Of a stretch of 64,000 bases of DNA, positions 42,260-53,640 are shown piece by piece. The position numbers and the translations under genes were made by a program. Where the stretch lies: positions 10,054,285 to 10,118,284 of the forward strand of contig OZ038321.1 of NCBI GenBank assembly GCA_964035795.1. The letters are read 5' to 3'. The stretch is from Pterobdella sp. o SKG-2022. Taxonomy: Eukaryota > Annelida > Clitellata > Hirudinida > Piscicolidae. Each line of letters begins with the position of its first letter. Within the stretch, counting starts at the first letter, position 1. Under the pieces are notes generated by a model, which saw nothing but the letters and a program-made list of their open reading frames with translations, did not search any database and had not been told where the DNA came from.

Positions 42260-44000
42260 ACTACCCACACAATGAAAAATAAAAAAATTACAGAAACCAG
42301 TGCTACAGTCAAACGAAACCGAAACAGTTGAGCAGAGATAGTCAACGTTCAAAAAAGCAGTTGCGGGAGCACGTGAAGACGTCTTGGGACGAGCACATTT
42401 CAGAAGAAAACCGTGGATCAGTGAAAAATCATGGAAGAAGGTAGAGAAAAGAAGGCTGGTCAAACAAGAGATGAACCAGGTAGACTCGCCAACAGAAACA
42501 ACAAGCAGCTGACAGACTTTCTGCTTTCTCAAAAGATGACAAAAAAGAGCTACGAGCAGACAAACTAATGTATTCCAAGACTTTCGCTGATGAAGCAAAA
42601 GAGATGGCTAACAAGGGCGATCTCAAGACTATGTATTCCATCACCAGAATCCTCAGTGGACGACACTGTAATCCAAACAGGTCTGTGAGAAATAAAGAAG
42701 ACTGCTTACAACAGTGGAAGACCAACTAGCGAGGTGGGAGGAACAATTTCAAAAAGTTCTAAATCGACCTGCATCAGATCAAAGACTTCAACTGAATTCG
42801 GGCAATCGACTCGACAACAACATTGGAGAGATCACCGAGGAAGAAATTCACAAAGCCTTCAGGAGTTAGAAAAACAGAAAAGCCGCTGGCATAGACAACA
42901 TCCCAGTGGAAGCGTTGAAAGAAGGAGGAAAAGGCATTATTAACCATCCGCATCAATTGCTCAATCTGATATGGGCAACAGAAAAGATACAGAATGGAGC
43001 AAAGGACTATTAGTAAAATTTCCCAAACACGGTGACGTTTCTCAGTGCGGCAAATGGCGAGGAATTACACTGCTGTCCATCCCCAGCGAACTCAACAAAA
43101 ATCATCTTGAAACAAATGAAAGATGTCATTGACAATGTGCTGAGAGATAAACAAGCTGGTTTCAGAAAAGAACGTTTTTGTGCCGACCAGGTTGTGACCC
43201 TCAAAATCATAGTGGAACAATCCATCGAATGGCAGTCACCCCTCTACAAGTGTTTCATTGATTTTGAAAAGGCGTTTGATAGTATCGACAAAGAATCAAT
43301 CTGGAATCAACCTCCATTATGGTGTTTCAGTAAAGTTCGTTGACATCATCAAAGCACTTTATAAGGGTTCTCATGTCAAGTCATCCATGCCGGAAAACTC
43401 TCTGGAAGCTTTGAGATCTCTTCCGGAATTAGACAGGGCTGCTTATTGTCTTCAATTTTGTTTATTGTCGTGCTAGACTGGGTGAAAAAAGACCTATGGG
43501 AATTCAGGGAAAAGCGTTCAGTGGACTCTCGCGTCGAAGCTAGAAGACCTTGCGTTCGTTGACGACTTGGCTCTATTATTGCATCTCTGTTTGAAAGACA
43601 TTCAGGAGAATGTGAACAACCTTGAAACTACAGCACAAAAGATGTGTCTCAAAATTAGCCATGAAAAGACCAAGTTACTGCGCATTAATAACCAACAAGA
43701 AGGCCCAGTTACAATCTCTGGGAAAGCAGTAACAGATCTCGACGACTTCGTGTACCTAGGTAGCAAGATCAGTCAAACGGAAAGTACATATGAAGAAATC
43801 AAAGCTAAGGAGAAAAAAGCTTGACAAGTATTCTTTATATTAAGGCCTGTATAGATAGCGAACGGCATCTCCACCAAAACTAAACTTAAAATCTTCAACT
43901 TCAATCTATGCTTTTTATGGGTCAAAAACTTTGAAAGCGATCAACACCAACACGGCAAAGATGCAAACCTTCGTCAATGGCAGCTTTCGACAGATAACGT
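42260..44000 (+). mobile_element. Decayed LINE (pre-RT, RT, thumb), plus strand
   Basis: Broken plus-strand frames read LMYSKTFADEAKEMANKGDL-type linker (42560-42680), EITEEEIHKAFR and GIDNIPVEALKEGGK (42830-42920), GKWRGITLLSIPS (43050), motif A CFIDFEKAFDSID (43250), a damaged motif B near 43430, LAFVDDLALLLH (43552, motif C with Val for Ala) and thumb LDDFVYLGSKISQTESTYEE (43735). The C-terminal ISTKTKLKIFNFNL and AKMQTFVNGSFRQI end near 43995. It matches the residual C-terminus at 35041-35200. Confidence 0.8.
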
Positions 44001-45234
44001 AAAAAGATGTTTTTTCAGCAAAACCAGAAGAAAACATCAGCGTAAGCAGCAGACACGCTCGAAGCTGGAAAAAAGGGGTTAGTGAACTGGGGAACACCAG
44101 AAAAAATGAAATTTTATACTGACAAAAGTAAAAACACACTGCAACAAAATCTAATAAGAGAATGTTTAGAGATTGAAAAAAAGATTCAACTAAAAAGGGT
44201 TACAATGCTTCCCAACTAATAATAAAACCACAGGTTCAGGATCTAATTCAAAAAAATCTAAACCAAAACAAATGAGAAAACAAAGAGGGGAGCAAAGAGC
44301 TCAAACTCTTGACAATTTCAGAAATCAAAGAAAATAATTAAAATACTTTTAAATATTATTAAAAATCAATTATTAACCAAGAAACTATTTTTATAAAACT
44401 AAAATAACTAGTTTTTAGGAAAATATATTGTCTATGTTTCCATGGTAAAATAAATACAATCTTATAATTACTGAGACGCACAGTATATTTTTGTAAAAAC
44501 TCAAGGATATTACTGCTTCCATACACTTACCGCGTCTAGTTTTTTTTTAAGTGAAAAAACTATGCTTAACGGTTTGAAAATTACTAGAATTTTTAAATAA
44601 CAATAGTATATAAATATAGTTGGACAACCCAAAATCCAAAACAAATAAATATGGCGTAAAGAATGAGGGTTTACGCATTAGATGAAATATGCGGACAGAC
44701 TGAAAATCAACCACATTACGAATGGTCTGGGCATTGCCACGCAAAATGACTAGTTAGATTCTTTCGAGCAACCATTTTTTGGGTTTTTTATTTTGATACA
44801 AAATTCTTTGGGCTCATTTTTATAAGCCTTTATAAGTCCGAAAAAAACAAGGTGTGTGACTCTATGATCTCCGAGGTTTTTACACTATTAGGATGAAAAT
44901 GTAGTTACTTGCAAGCCAAGAGTATTTTTGCATTTTTTCTTCTTTTGCTTGTTCAGAAGACCAACCAAGATTGGCTACTGTTTTTAAAAAGTGGGATCAC
45001 AAAAAAAGTCAACCTATAGCGTCTAAGATGAGGCAAACAGTAGACAAGCCTTCAACGAGAAAATAAAAAGCCCGTATAGCTGTTTTCCGTAACCTTAGTG
45101 ATGTCCTAACTATTCCAATTGGCTAACAAATCCTTTTTTATCAAAAATACGTCTGACTATATAAGCTACAAAGTTTATTATAGTGATGTTTCAAGAAGTT
45201 TCATAATCACGATATTTGTGAAAGAAAGTCTAAT
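44001..45234. other. Unassigned AT-rich region
   Basis: No family is recognised. Minus frames at 43915-44139 and 44547-44744 lack known motifs. It may contain very old LINE sequence, but I cannot support a call. Confidence 0.35.
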
Positions 45235-45900
45235 ATAATAATAGATTATAGAAGCTTAGTATTGTTCCAAAAATTTTTTTCAACTTTTTTCCGAAATCCC
45301 TCATTTTTCTAACCTTTTCTAAACCTCCCGGTAAGCTGTTCCACAAACTTGGACCTTCAATATAAAATCTACGCTTTGCAATACTAAACATCTTGGACTT
45401 GGGGATATTTAAATTGCTTGAGCCCGAGACCTAAGCTTTCCTCATCCAGTTTTTTCAGAAATAGGTATGAGCCCTTCTGATATATATTTTGGGCCATATC
45501 TTAGCCTAAATTTAAGCATAAGTATTGAAATGTTATAAACAACCCTGTCTTTCACTTTGACCCAATGTAACTTTTCAAAACTAGAATTATGTGGTCAAAC
45601 TTCCTTGTGCCCGTAATTAATCTGGCTCTTGTATTGATAAGAAACTGGACTCTATACTGCTACTTTTCAGGGAACCAAGCTAGCAATGTGTTGGAATAAT
45701 CTATTCTGCTCAAAATTAAAGCTACGGCAAGGGTTCTCAGCGATTCATAAAAAAGACATTTCTTAATGAACCTTATCTGCCTGAAAGCTGAGAAGCCTGT
45801 TTGCAACATCTTACTTGTATGAGAGTTCATGCTCAAGTCTCTATCCATGAAAACTTCAAGGCTCTTAACACTTTCAGAAGGTAAAACGGCCTTGATAATA
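45235..45900 (-). mobile_element. CR1-like LINE C-terminus, minus strand
   Basis: Frame 45660-45848 reads MDRDLSMNSHTSKMLQTGFS and RIDYSNTLLAWFPEK, the CR1/L2 pattern GxxxDxxLSxxxH...RLDYCN.LL. Broken frames continue to SKFVEQLTGRFRKG and FRKKVEKKFLEQY near 45250-45330, equivalent to the family end LWNxLPxxLR...FKxxLKxxL. Related copies lie at 47345, 55385 and 62165. Confidence 0.8.
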
Positions 45901-47335
45901 TACCAATAGAAACATGGAAAACAGGCTGTATGAACGAAGAACTATTAAATGTATACAACAAAACATATCTTGGTGACGCACCAAACTGCTGGCTACAAGG
46001 TAAAATCTTACTTGTTCCAAAAAAGGAAAAATGAGTATAGCCAGTAATTATCGAGGAATAACTCTATCTTCGTCAGCATCCAAAATATAGAAATTAAATG
46101 TTGCTTAATAGAATACGTCCAATTTTAGACGAAAAGTTGAGACCAAACCAAAATGGCTTCAGACCTGGTAGATACACTCTTGCTCAAATCCTCACGCTGA
46201 GAAAAAGAATCGAAGGAGTCAAATCAAAAACACTACCGGCAGTTATGATTTTTTTAGATTTCCATAAAGCTTTCGATTCAATTCATAGAGGAAAATTAAT
46301 GGAAATACTAAAGCATATGACATTCCTCTTGAAACTATAAACGCGATTTCACTTCTATATAAAAACACTACTGCTAAAGTTATCTCCCCAGATGGTGATA
46401 CAAGTTTTTTTCCAATTCATGCAGAAGTTTTGCAGGGAGATACACTAGCACCCTACCTGTTCATAATAGCAGTAGATTTTGCAATAAGGACAGCAATCTC
46501 TAATTCAGATGATTGTGGCTTTACTCTCGAAAAAGCTAAAAGTAGGAGACATCCAGCACTATGTGTAACAGACACAGACTACGCAGATGATATTGCCCTA
46601 CTTTCAGACTCTGTGGATAAAGCTGAAAAACTGTTGCAGAATGTAGAAATGGCAGCCAAACTAATAGGTCTTCATATAAATGAGAAAAAAACACAATATA
46701 TGACATTTAATCGTAATCCTTCAAAACTCACCACAATAAAGAAAAAATGCATAAAACTCACAAACGATTTTCCCTATCTAGGATCCTGGATATATTCCAA
46801 CGAGAAAGACGTTGACATAAGAATCGGTAAAGCTTGGGTTGCATTACAAAAACTAGATACTAACTGGAATTCAAATCTGTCCAAAAACTTAAAATTAGCA
46901 TTTTTCCATACTACAGTGAGCTCTGTGGTACTCTATGGATCTAGTACCTGGAAATTGACCAAAAAGTTAGAAACAAAGTTAAACGGGTGCTATACATAAA
47001 TGGGTTGTGAATAATGTAAAATGGTAGAAACGTACAAGCAATAATGTACTATACGACAACTTACTAAAGATAACCAATACAATTGCAACACAGAGAGTGA
47101 GTTTCGCAGGACATTGGTTTCGCAGTAAAGAAGTTGTTACTATGGGAACCAAGATGTGGTAAAAATACAAGAGAAATACCAGCTCGAAATTTTATCAACC
47201 AACTAACTGATGATACTAATCTTGATAAAGAAGATTTAGAAACAGCTATGAGCGATAGGGAGTATTGGAAGAACAAAGTCATAGAAGCTCGACTGCGGTC
47301 GACATGATGATGATGATGATGATGATGATACCATT
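45890..47335 (+). mobile_element. LINE RT and C-terminus with (GAT)n tail
   Basis: It starts at NIPIETWKTGCMNEELLNV. Frame 46098-46340 has LRPNQNGFRPGRYTLAQIL and motif A VMIFLDFHKAFDSI. Frame 46430-46999 (189 aa) has MQGDTLAPYLFIIAVDFAI (motif B), TDTDYADDIALLSD (motif C intact), INEKKTQYMTFNRN and FPYLGSWIYSNEKDVDIRIG. The C-terminus in other frames reads LTDDTNLDKEDLETAMSDRE and YWKNKVIEARLRST before a (GAT)n run at 47303-47331. Two or three frameshifts are present. Confidence 0.85.
47303..47331. repeat. (GAT)n 3' tail of LINE
   Basis: Nine ATG/GAT units directly follow the LINE stop codon TGA. Simple-repeat tails at the 3' end are typical of RTE- and CR1-like elements. Confidence 0.85.
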
Positions 47336-47344
47336 CTAAGACTA

Positions 47345-47850
47345 AACCCATGAGAAAAAATTTTGAAAATAGCCTATTTATTAAGATATTATGATTAAAC
47401 TAGGTCAAAGGTTGAATTAAGATCAAACAATGTCAAAAGACTAAACCTATCTTCATCAGCTGCTTTCAAGATATCTATGTGGATTTTTGTAATCGCAGTT
47501 TCTGTTGAATAAAAAGAACGATGAGCAGACTGAAGTCTTGAAAACAGCTCATTTTCAACCAAAAAACTACGTGTTTTTTCTAAAACCAACCGTTCCAATA
47601 ATTTTAATAAGACAAGGACATTTGAAATCGGTCTATAAGAGGGTGGTTCAGATTGGTTCAAATTGGTTTTTTTCAATATCGGCGTCACCCAGGCTAACTT
47701 CAAACCTTAAGGAACAGTTTCTATTTTAAAAGAAGAATTGAAGATGCTAACTAAAAAAGGTGCTATCAATCTTGCTAGTCGTTTCAATAGCCATGCTGGG
47801 ATTGGATTTAAAGCACTGTTTATTTGGTAAATTGTGGATCATCTTCACCA
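47345..47850 (-). mobile_element. CR1-like LINE RT fragment (fingers to motif A), minus strand
   Basis: Frame 47395-47703 reads LAWVTPILKKTNLNQSEPPS, YRPISNVLVLLKLLERLV, SAHRSFYSTETAITKIHID and TLFDLNSTFDLV, where motif A Asp is kept but Ala-Phe is Thr-Phe. The family consensus order (TPxLKKxxLD...YRPxSNLxFLSKxLERxV...STETAL) is clear. Palm and thumb are missing. Confidence 0.85.
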
Positions 47851-48029
47851 AATTCATCCAACACTGAAGTTCTGGATGATACCTTAATTTGAAATAGACA
47901 GATATCTACACTTTTGACTTCACCAGTTTCATCATCCAAATATTTCTCAAAATTACCAATTTTTATGCCTTCATCTTCACATGTTTTGTACACTGAGGCA
48001 GGTACTTTCAATTGACTCTTCCACATCAA
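47820..48029 (-). other. Unassigned 69-aa minus frame
   Basis: It reads VYKTCEDEGIKIGNFEKYLD, ETGEVKSVDICLFQIKV and LDEFGEDDPQFTK. The composition looks protein-like, but I recognise no family, and it partly overlaps the piggyBac remnant on the other strand. It could be a chance antisense frame, an exon scrap or transposon sequence. Confidence 0.2.
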
Positions 48030-48740
48030 GACTTTATATTATAAATGCTGTAGAGATTGAGCCTGTTTGTCAAGTGTCCAGATACTCATCAGCTGCAAAG
48101 AAACGAATCCTGGTAAAGCAACCACACTTGATAAAAATGTATAACAAAAAAATGGGAGGCGTAGATAGGATGGATCAAAATATATTCAACTATAGAGTGT
48201 CAATCAAAAGAAAAAATGGTATTCAAGTATCATCATATATATGATTGATGCTGCATTGAATATTGGCAATTTCAAGTAGAACTACATTAACTCTTTAAAC
48301 TTATTTTCTTTTCGAAGAAATGTGGCAACATTCTATCTAAGGCAGTATTCTGCACCACTTCAGCAAGGTCGGGGAAGACCTCAAAAAATCCCTGATGATA
48401 ATAGGTTTGACCTTCATAACCATTGGGTGATTCCACAGAAGAAACAGACAAGATGTGCCTTTTGTCACACAAAAACTACTACAATATGTGAAAAGTGTGA
48501 TAAAGGCCTACATTTCAAATGTTTTAAAGTTTCACATTCTTGAGTAAACTATATATTATGTTGTTTTGTGTACGCTAACATCTGGCGTCCTACATGTAGG
48601 TGGGCCGTTTTTTTTGCAAAATATTACATTTTTTTTTCAATAAAAGATTATCTTTAGTCTTAATACTTTATAAAAACATCGTGTTAACGATTTTATAAAA
48701 AAAATCTTAATTATTAGAACTTTAGGCATAAATGGGTTAA
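47990..48740 (+). mobile_element. piggyBac transposase 3' part with TTAA end
   Basis: Frame 47981-48244 reads VEIEPVCQVSRYSSAAKKRI, then MYNKKMGGVDRMDQNIFNYR, the conserved piggyBac (PGBD) block around the third catalytic Asp. After a stop, frame 48322-48543 has GRGRPQKIPDDNRFDLHNHW and a C-terminal cysteine-rich finger CAFCHTKTTTICEKCDKGLH. The 3' end near 48737 is AAATGGG followed by TTAA, resembling the ACGGG-TTAA ends of the element at 39137. The 5' two-thirds of the gene are missing. Confidence 0.85.
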
Positions 48741-49140
48741 TAAGGAACCCAGTTTAAGCCAAAACAATAGTAATTTAATAATTGGTCATATTAATACCAG
48801 AAGCATGATAAATAAATTAGAACAAATAACACATCTATTGAAAGAAAAAAAAGTACATGTATTATCTATCAATGAATCTTGGTTGAATGAAAACAATTAT
48901 ATGAAAATCAAAAAAAACAATTTCAACTTCATTGAAAAAATAGAAACTCAAGAGGAGGAGGAGTTGGATTCTTAAAAAAAAATATTTACTTATGAAGAAA
49001 TAGACTTTCAGTACAATTTTTCCACTTTTGAACATCTTATTATAAAAATATATATGGAAAATTGCACAATCTCAATACTAACTATTTACAAACTAATTCA
49101 TTCTAACAATAATGTTTTTATAGCTAAAAGCCTAAAAGTG
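48741..49140 (+). mobile_element. CR1-like endonuclease N-terminus
   Basis: The plus strand reads LIIGHINTRSMINKLEQITH, LKEKKVHVLSINESWLNENN, then GGVGF-type sequence with a shift. This is the start of a CR1/jockey endonuclease (hxNxRSLxNKxxxI...ETWL). It begins right at the piggyBac TTAA and stops at about 49140. Confidence 0.7.
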
Positions 49141-49930
49141 TTAGAGGCTAGTTACTGTGCTTGAAAAAACAGTATTGAAAGCAATACGTTTCAAGTTGAA
49201 ACTGAAGGTAAAACAAAATTGGACGAAAGAGCATTGCAAAATGAATCGGTTTAAAATCTGGCTATTGAAAGGTGCGGGCAAGCTGGAGGAGTACAGTCTC
49301 GCAATTACCAATAAATTTCTTGCTTTACAGGAACTACATGAGGAAGAAACCATTGACGAACAATGGAAGGAAATGAGAGATGCTGTTTCCTCAACATAAA
49401 AAGAAGTACTGAGATACAGGAAGACCACACATGAAAAGTGGATATCGCCAGAGACCTTAGACAAAATAATGGCCAGAAAGCAGAAGAAAGCAGGTCTCAG
49501 CACCTGTCGCACAAGGGCAGAGAAGGACAATGCTCAAAAGGCATACTTCTCCGCAAACAGAGCTGTGAAAAAAAGCATTAAAGCGGATAATAAAAAGTTC
49601 GTAAATCAGTTAGCAACAGAAGCTGAAGAGGCAGCCCGAATTGGAAACATGAAATCTTTCTACAACACCACGAAGCTACTTTCTAGAAAATTTTCCAAAA
49701 CAGAAAGACTTGTGAGAGACAAGCGAGGTAATCCAATCCAAGAGAAAAAAGGGCAAAAAAACATATGGAAGGAGCACTTTGAAGAACTGCTTAACCGTTC
49801 AGCTAACCAGCACCCACCTGTCGTCACACCAGCTGATAGAGATCTGCCAATAGAATGTAAGGAGTCCACAAAAAAAGAGATCTGGAAGGCCATCCAACAG
49901 CTCAAATCAAACAAAGCAGCTAGAAAGATG
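49141..49930 (+). mobile_element. LINE pre-RT domain fragment
   Basis: Frames 49157-49399 and 49469-49963 give an Arg/Lys/Glu-rich pre-RT region: RFKLKLKVKQNW, ETIDEQWKEMRDAVSST, KWISPETLDKIMARKQKKAG, GNMKSFYNTTKLLSRKFSK, WKEHFEELLNRSANQHPPV and EIWKAIQQLKSNKAA. The last block is the RT entry (I.QLK.NKA.G.D), and it is cut there by the minus-strand LINE. One stop separates the two frames. Confidence 0.85.
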
Positions 49931-52430
49931 AATAAAGTTAAATTTAGAGAAATTAAGTTTTAGATGCATGGAGTCACTCCATGAAAGAATAGAAGAAAGA
50001 CAGAGACTAAGCCTTTCAAAAGTAGAAGAAAGGTTAAAGAGAAGAAAAGAAGAGAAAATATAGGTGTCATCAGCTGACTTTGAAAAGAGAAAGATTCGAT
50101 GAGACAAGGGAGATGAGAGGTATAAAGAATAAAGAAGAGGCCCGAGAACAGATCCACCAAAAAGAACAGAAAAAATAAGAAAAGTTGTTAATAGAAACAG
50201 TGAAGGAATGGTTAGAAAGATAAGAAGTAAGCCAAAAAACTGAGAAGCTGGAAATACCAAAAAAAGAGTTGAGATGCTGCAGTAAAAGTGAGTGGTCAAC
50301 AGTATCAAAAGCAGAAGAGAACTCAAGAGAAAGGAGAAGGAAAATCTTACCAGAGTCGGAAGCTAGAAGAGCATCCTTAGAGATTTTTGAAGGCAGGTTT
50401 CAGTAGAGTAAAAGGCTCAAAAGCCAAATTGGGAAGGAGAAAAAAGATTGTTAGAAAGAAGAATGTTTGAAAGTTGGAGGTAAATAGCTTTTTCAAGAAT
50501 TTTAGAGGGAAAGGAAAGGTTAGCAATGGGATGGTGATTGGAGATGATAGAAAGATCGAGAGAAGGTTTTTTCAGTATTGGAGTAGATGATTTAAAGAAG
50601 GTGGGAAATTTAGAAGTAGGTAGAGAATGGTTTATAAGATTGAGAATGATGGGATAGAAGAAAGAGGAGAGATCATTAAGGGTTTTTGGAACAATTAGGT
50701 CGAGGGAGCAGGAAGATGAAAATACAGATTTGATGATGGAAATGAGGTCTGTGAAAGTAATGCGTGAAAAGTGAGAAAGAGAGACAGAGGCAAGAGAAGA
50801 CGCTGGAGGAGTGTGAGATGATGAGCGATTAGTTCTAATAAAAAGAATTTTTTTGTAGAAATAGTCATGAAAATCTTGAGAAGAGAAAGGAGGAGGAGGA
50901 GATTGTTTGGAAAAAATGCGATTGAGATTTTTCCAACGAAAGGAAGAAGAGGAAGCAGAGTTGATGTAACAAATAAGAAAATTTGAGTGTTTGGTGTGAA
51001 GGAGAGAGCGATAGGTTGATGGGTGAGAAAGCCAAAGAACATGAGAGGAAGAAGATGGAGAGGAACGATAAGAACGTTTAAGCTTGCGTAAAGTACGTTT
51101 GGATGTGACGCGTTCACCATCAAACCAAAGAGCTTTGAAGGAGGAAAGATGGTAGGTAAAAGCTTTAATGGGAAGAAGTACATTCAAAGTATTAGTGAAA
51201 AGAGAGTCTAGAGCAAAAACAAAGTCATCAACGTCAGTGAAAGAAAAAGAGTCAAACGAAGAAGCCGAAAGAAGTTGGATGAAGTGTTTTGTCAAGTTGA
51301 AACCAAGAGAGAGTAGATACCTTTGCAGTAGAGGAGAGTTTAATGGGGTTGGTAGGGAAAGAAGATTGAATAAGATAGTGATCAGAGAAGGATACTGGGT
51401 GAGCAAAAATACTATGGGTTTGATAAAGGATGATGTGATGAAAAGATCAATGGTGTTGCTGGAGGAATGAGAGGAAGTGAGAATGTTGGGAAAGATTGAA
51501 AAGTTCAAGAAGTTCCAGAAATTTGTTAGTGTAGAAAATAGTTTTATTGTTAAATTGGATGCTTAAGTCACTTACAATATAAAAAAAAGAAGAAAAAGTA
51601 TATAGAAATTCAAGTAAGGCAGAGAAGTCATTAATAAAGGAAGAGGGAGAAGAATAAGGAGGTCGATAAATAATAGCAATAAACAGGGTGAGAGTACCAA
51701 ATTCAAGAGACAAAGGACCCAAAAGATTTAAAATCAGGATGAGAAGTTTTGGAGAAGGAAAAGGTAGCTTTGTAAAAAAGACAGATTTCTCCATAAGTGA
51801 AAAAAGAGGTAAAAAGAGGATTTTCAGGATCACGAGCAAGTTCAAGGAAAGAATAAGAGAGAGGACAAGAAGAGATGAGAGAAAGAGAAGACGCAGATTT
51901 ATGCCAGGTCTCACTGAGAGCTAGAAAGTCAAAGTTGGAGTCAGGAAGGAGATTAAAAACATGAATAAGTTTGTTATTGAGAGATCTTATGTTAAGAAAA
52001 GAGATATTAATGGATTTGAGAAGTTTAGAAGAATTATGAGATGAGTTAGATGATTTAGATTTGAGAAAAGAAGATTTTGATTTTAGGTGAGAAGAGGAGA
52101 TAAAAGATGAGTGAAGGGATGTAAAACAGGAGAAAAACTACAAAATTTGAGATTGAAGAAGAAAACGTGCTGCCTGACGATCCGAGGAGGAGGAGAGGAG
52201 CATTTGGAGAGACTAAGTAGAAAATCTCGAGAGCAGAGCATAGGTTTAGAGTAAATACGAAAAACAAGAAAGAAGAAAAAAATTGAAGTTTTGTAGAAAA
52301 ATAATAATTAAATGAACTAATGAAAAAGAAAAATTGAAAATAAAATATCTTAAAAAGGAGAAAAAGTAGTTTATAGCAAAAACAAACCGATAGAACGGCT
52401 GCAAAAGTGCACTTCAAAAACTAACAATCC
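49931..52430 (-). mobile_element. CR1-like LINE, best preserved element of the window
   Basis: Minus-strand order: N-terminal hydrophobic frame 52055-52417; endonuclease from NIRSLNNKLIHVFNLLPDS (about 51990) and FLALSETWH, continuing in 51447-51914; a 363-aa frame 50417-51508 spanning the endonuclease end (SSSNTIDLFIT, QYPSLITILF), inter-domain and RT fingers (KSSTPILKKPSLDLSIISNH, PSKILEKAIYLQLSN); then the palm in 49907-50326 with SVLGPLLYSLYLSSP (motif B) and FSKSADDTYIFSSFL (motif C, SADDT). Motif A lies between frames. Only a few frameshifts separate the parts. The coding strand is strikingly pyrimidine-rich (Ser, Leu, Phe). The thumb and 3' end are missing. Confidence 0.85.
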
Positions 52431-52600
52431 TTTCTTTTGGGATGAATTTGGATTTTCATACTTTTCATAGAATGGAGATTAATTGTCAATATCAACAATA
52501 GTCTAATCATTGACAAACTCTTTGAGACCAATAATTCTAATATCTACCATCGAAAAAATTATTTCTTGTTACACGAAGTAGACTATGACCAACAATAGAC
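52431..52600. other. Unassigned AT-rich DNA
   Basis: No element is recognised between two LINE pieces. Confidence 0.35.
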
Positions 52601-52735
52601 AAATATTTATCTCATAGCCAACTTCGCTAATAGTTCATCCATGGACTGAGCACTTACCATTAAGTCGTCAGCATACAAAATCTCTCAAAGGCAATCTGTG
52701 GGAAACTCCATAGATGAAGCTTCAAGATGAGAATG
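52601..52735 (-). mobile_element. Short LINE RT fragment around motif C
   Basis: The minus strand reads EFPTDCL.EILYADDLMVSA then QSMDELLAK, with one stop. This corresponds to CPWEILYADDLMDELL at 13000, so it is a scrap of the same family, with YADD kept. Confidence 0.7.
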
Positions 52736-52759
52736 ATAACCATAAAATAAAAACTTAAT

Positions 52760-53135
52760 TTTGACTTCAAAATTGGCATCCATCAAAGGGATAGTCTCGG
52801 TCCAGTACTCTTCCCCACTTACCTGGAAGCAGCGTTGAGAGAAGTCAGAAAAAATTAACATGTCCGATATATTTCATAAACGAAGAGATCTGGATAAAGT
52901 CAAAAAAATACTAAAAATATGAAACTAAAAATTAGCATCACGAAAACGAAGACATTCAATATTAGTATAAACGAAAAAGAAAAAAATGCCGTAAAAGAAC
53001 AAGTGTGGAAGCAATGTTCGCACTGTACAAGCTATGGAACTCAAGCATCACAAAAATATAAATATAAAAATATACAAATCATTTGGGTAAGCATCAAGCA
53101 TTTTTGTTGCAGACAACCCCCTTGAAAACATTCCG
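52760..53135 (+). mobile_element. LINE RT fragment (motif B to thumb)
   Basis: It matches the element at 8344-10060: motif B region FKIGIHQRDSLGPVLFPTYL then EAALREVRKN, a deletion across motif C, and LKISITKTKTFNISINEKEK (53119 frame 52919-53125). The YADD block is missing. Confidence 0.75.
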
Positions 53136-53380
53136 CTTTGGCCAGTGAGAATAGTTGCCTTATCTTTTCAAGAAATGTCTTGGTGTCTAGTTAGATGAAA
53201 ACGTTTTTATGAAAACTCAAATTTTTAAAAATTTAGGTTGGGGTTTCAGACCCCTAAGAAAAGTAAAATCGATCAAGGATTTTTTGAATCCACGGGCATC
53301 AACGTTGGTATTGAGCCGAATAGACCAGTAGTGTTTTCTATATATATAGAATAGACTATGAAAATTTTATTTTTGTTTGA

Positions 53381-53640
53381 CTACCCAAATATTAGAAAAA
53401 CAGACTCCAACGCTTTATCAACATAACAGCCAGGTTCATAACAGGTACCAGAAATTATTATCATATAAATTCTGTTCTGAGAGATCTGCACTAAATTAAA
53501 ATTGATGAGAGTATTGACTATAAGGTTCTGCTGCTGATTTGCAAGTGTCTGTCCATTGATAATCCGTCCAAGAGACTTTGATATGCTATCAAGTATTCCG
53601 GGTAAGAAAAAACTGAAATTGGCCATTTCACTCAAAGTAA
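53381..53640 (-). other. Possible host exon or unknown protein remnant
   Basis: The minus frame reads SEMANFSFFLPGILDSISKS, LGRIINGQTLANQQQNLIVN and LINFNLVQISQN, with a candidate acceptor CCTTACTTTGAG at about 53638 and a donor-like CTGGTACCTG at about 53447. The FLPGIxxxLxK pattern faintly recalls TTI1-type HEAT-repeat proteins, but one exon is too little to name it. The acceptor side coincides with the end of a hairpin MITE, which weakens the splice argument. Confidence 0.25.

Noticed and set aside
50417..51508. Novel serine-rich host protein on the minus strand
   Set aside because: Flanking frames show LINE endonuclease and SADDT reverse transcriptase motifs, and the frame itself contains RT finger blocks.
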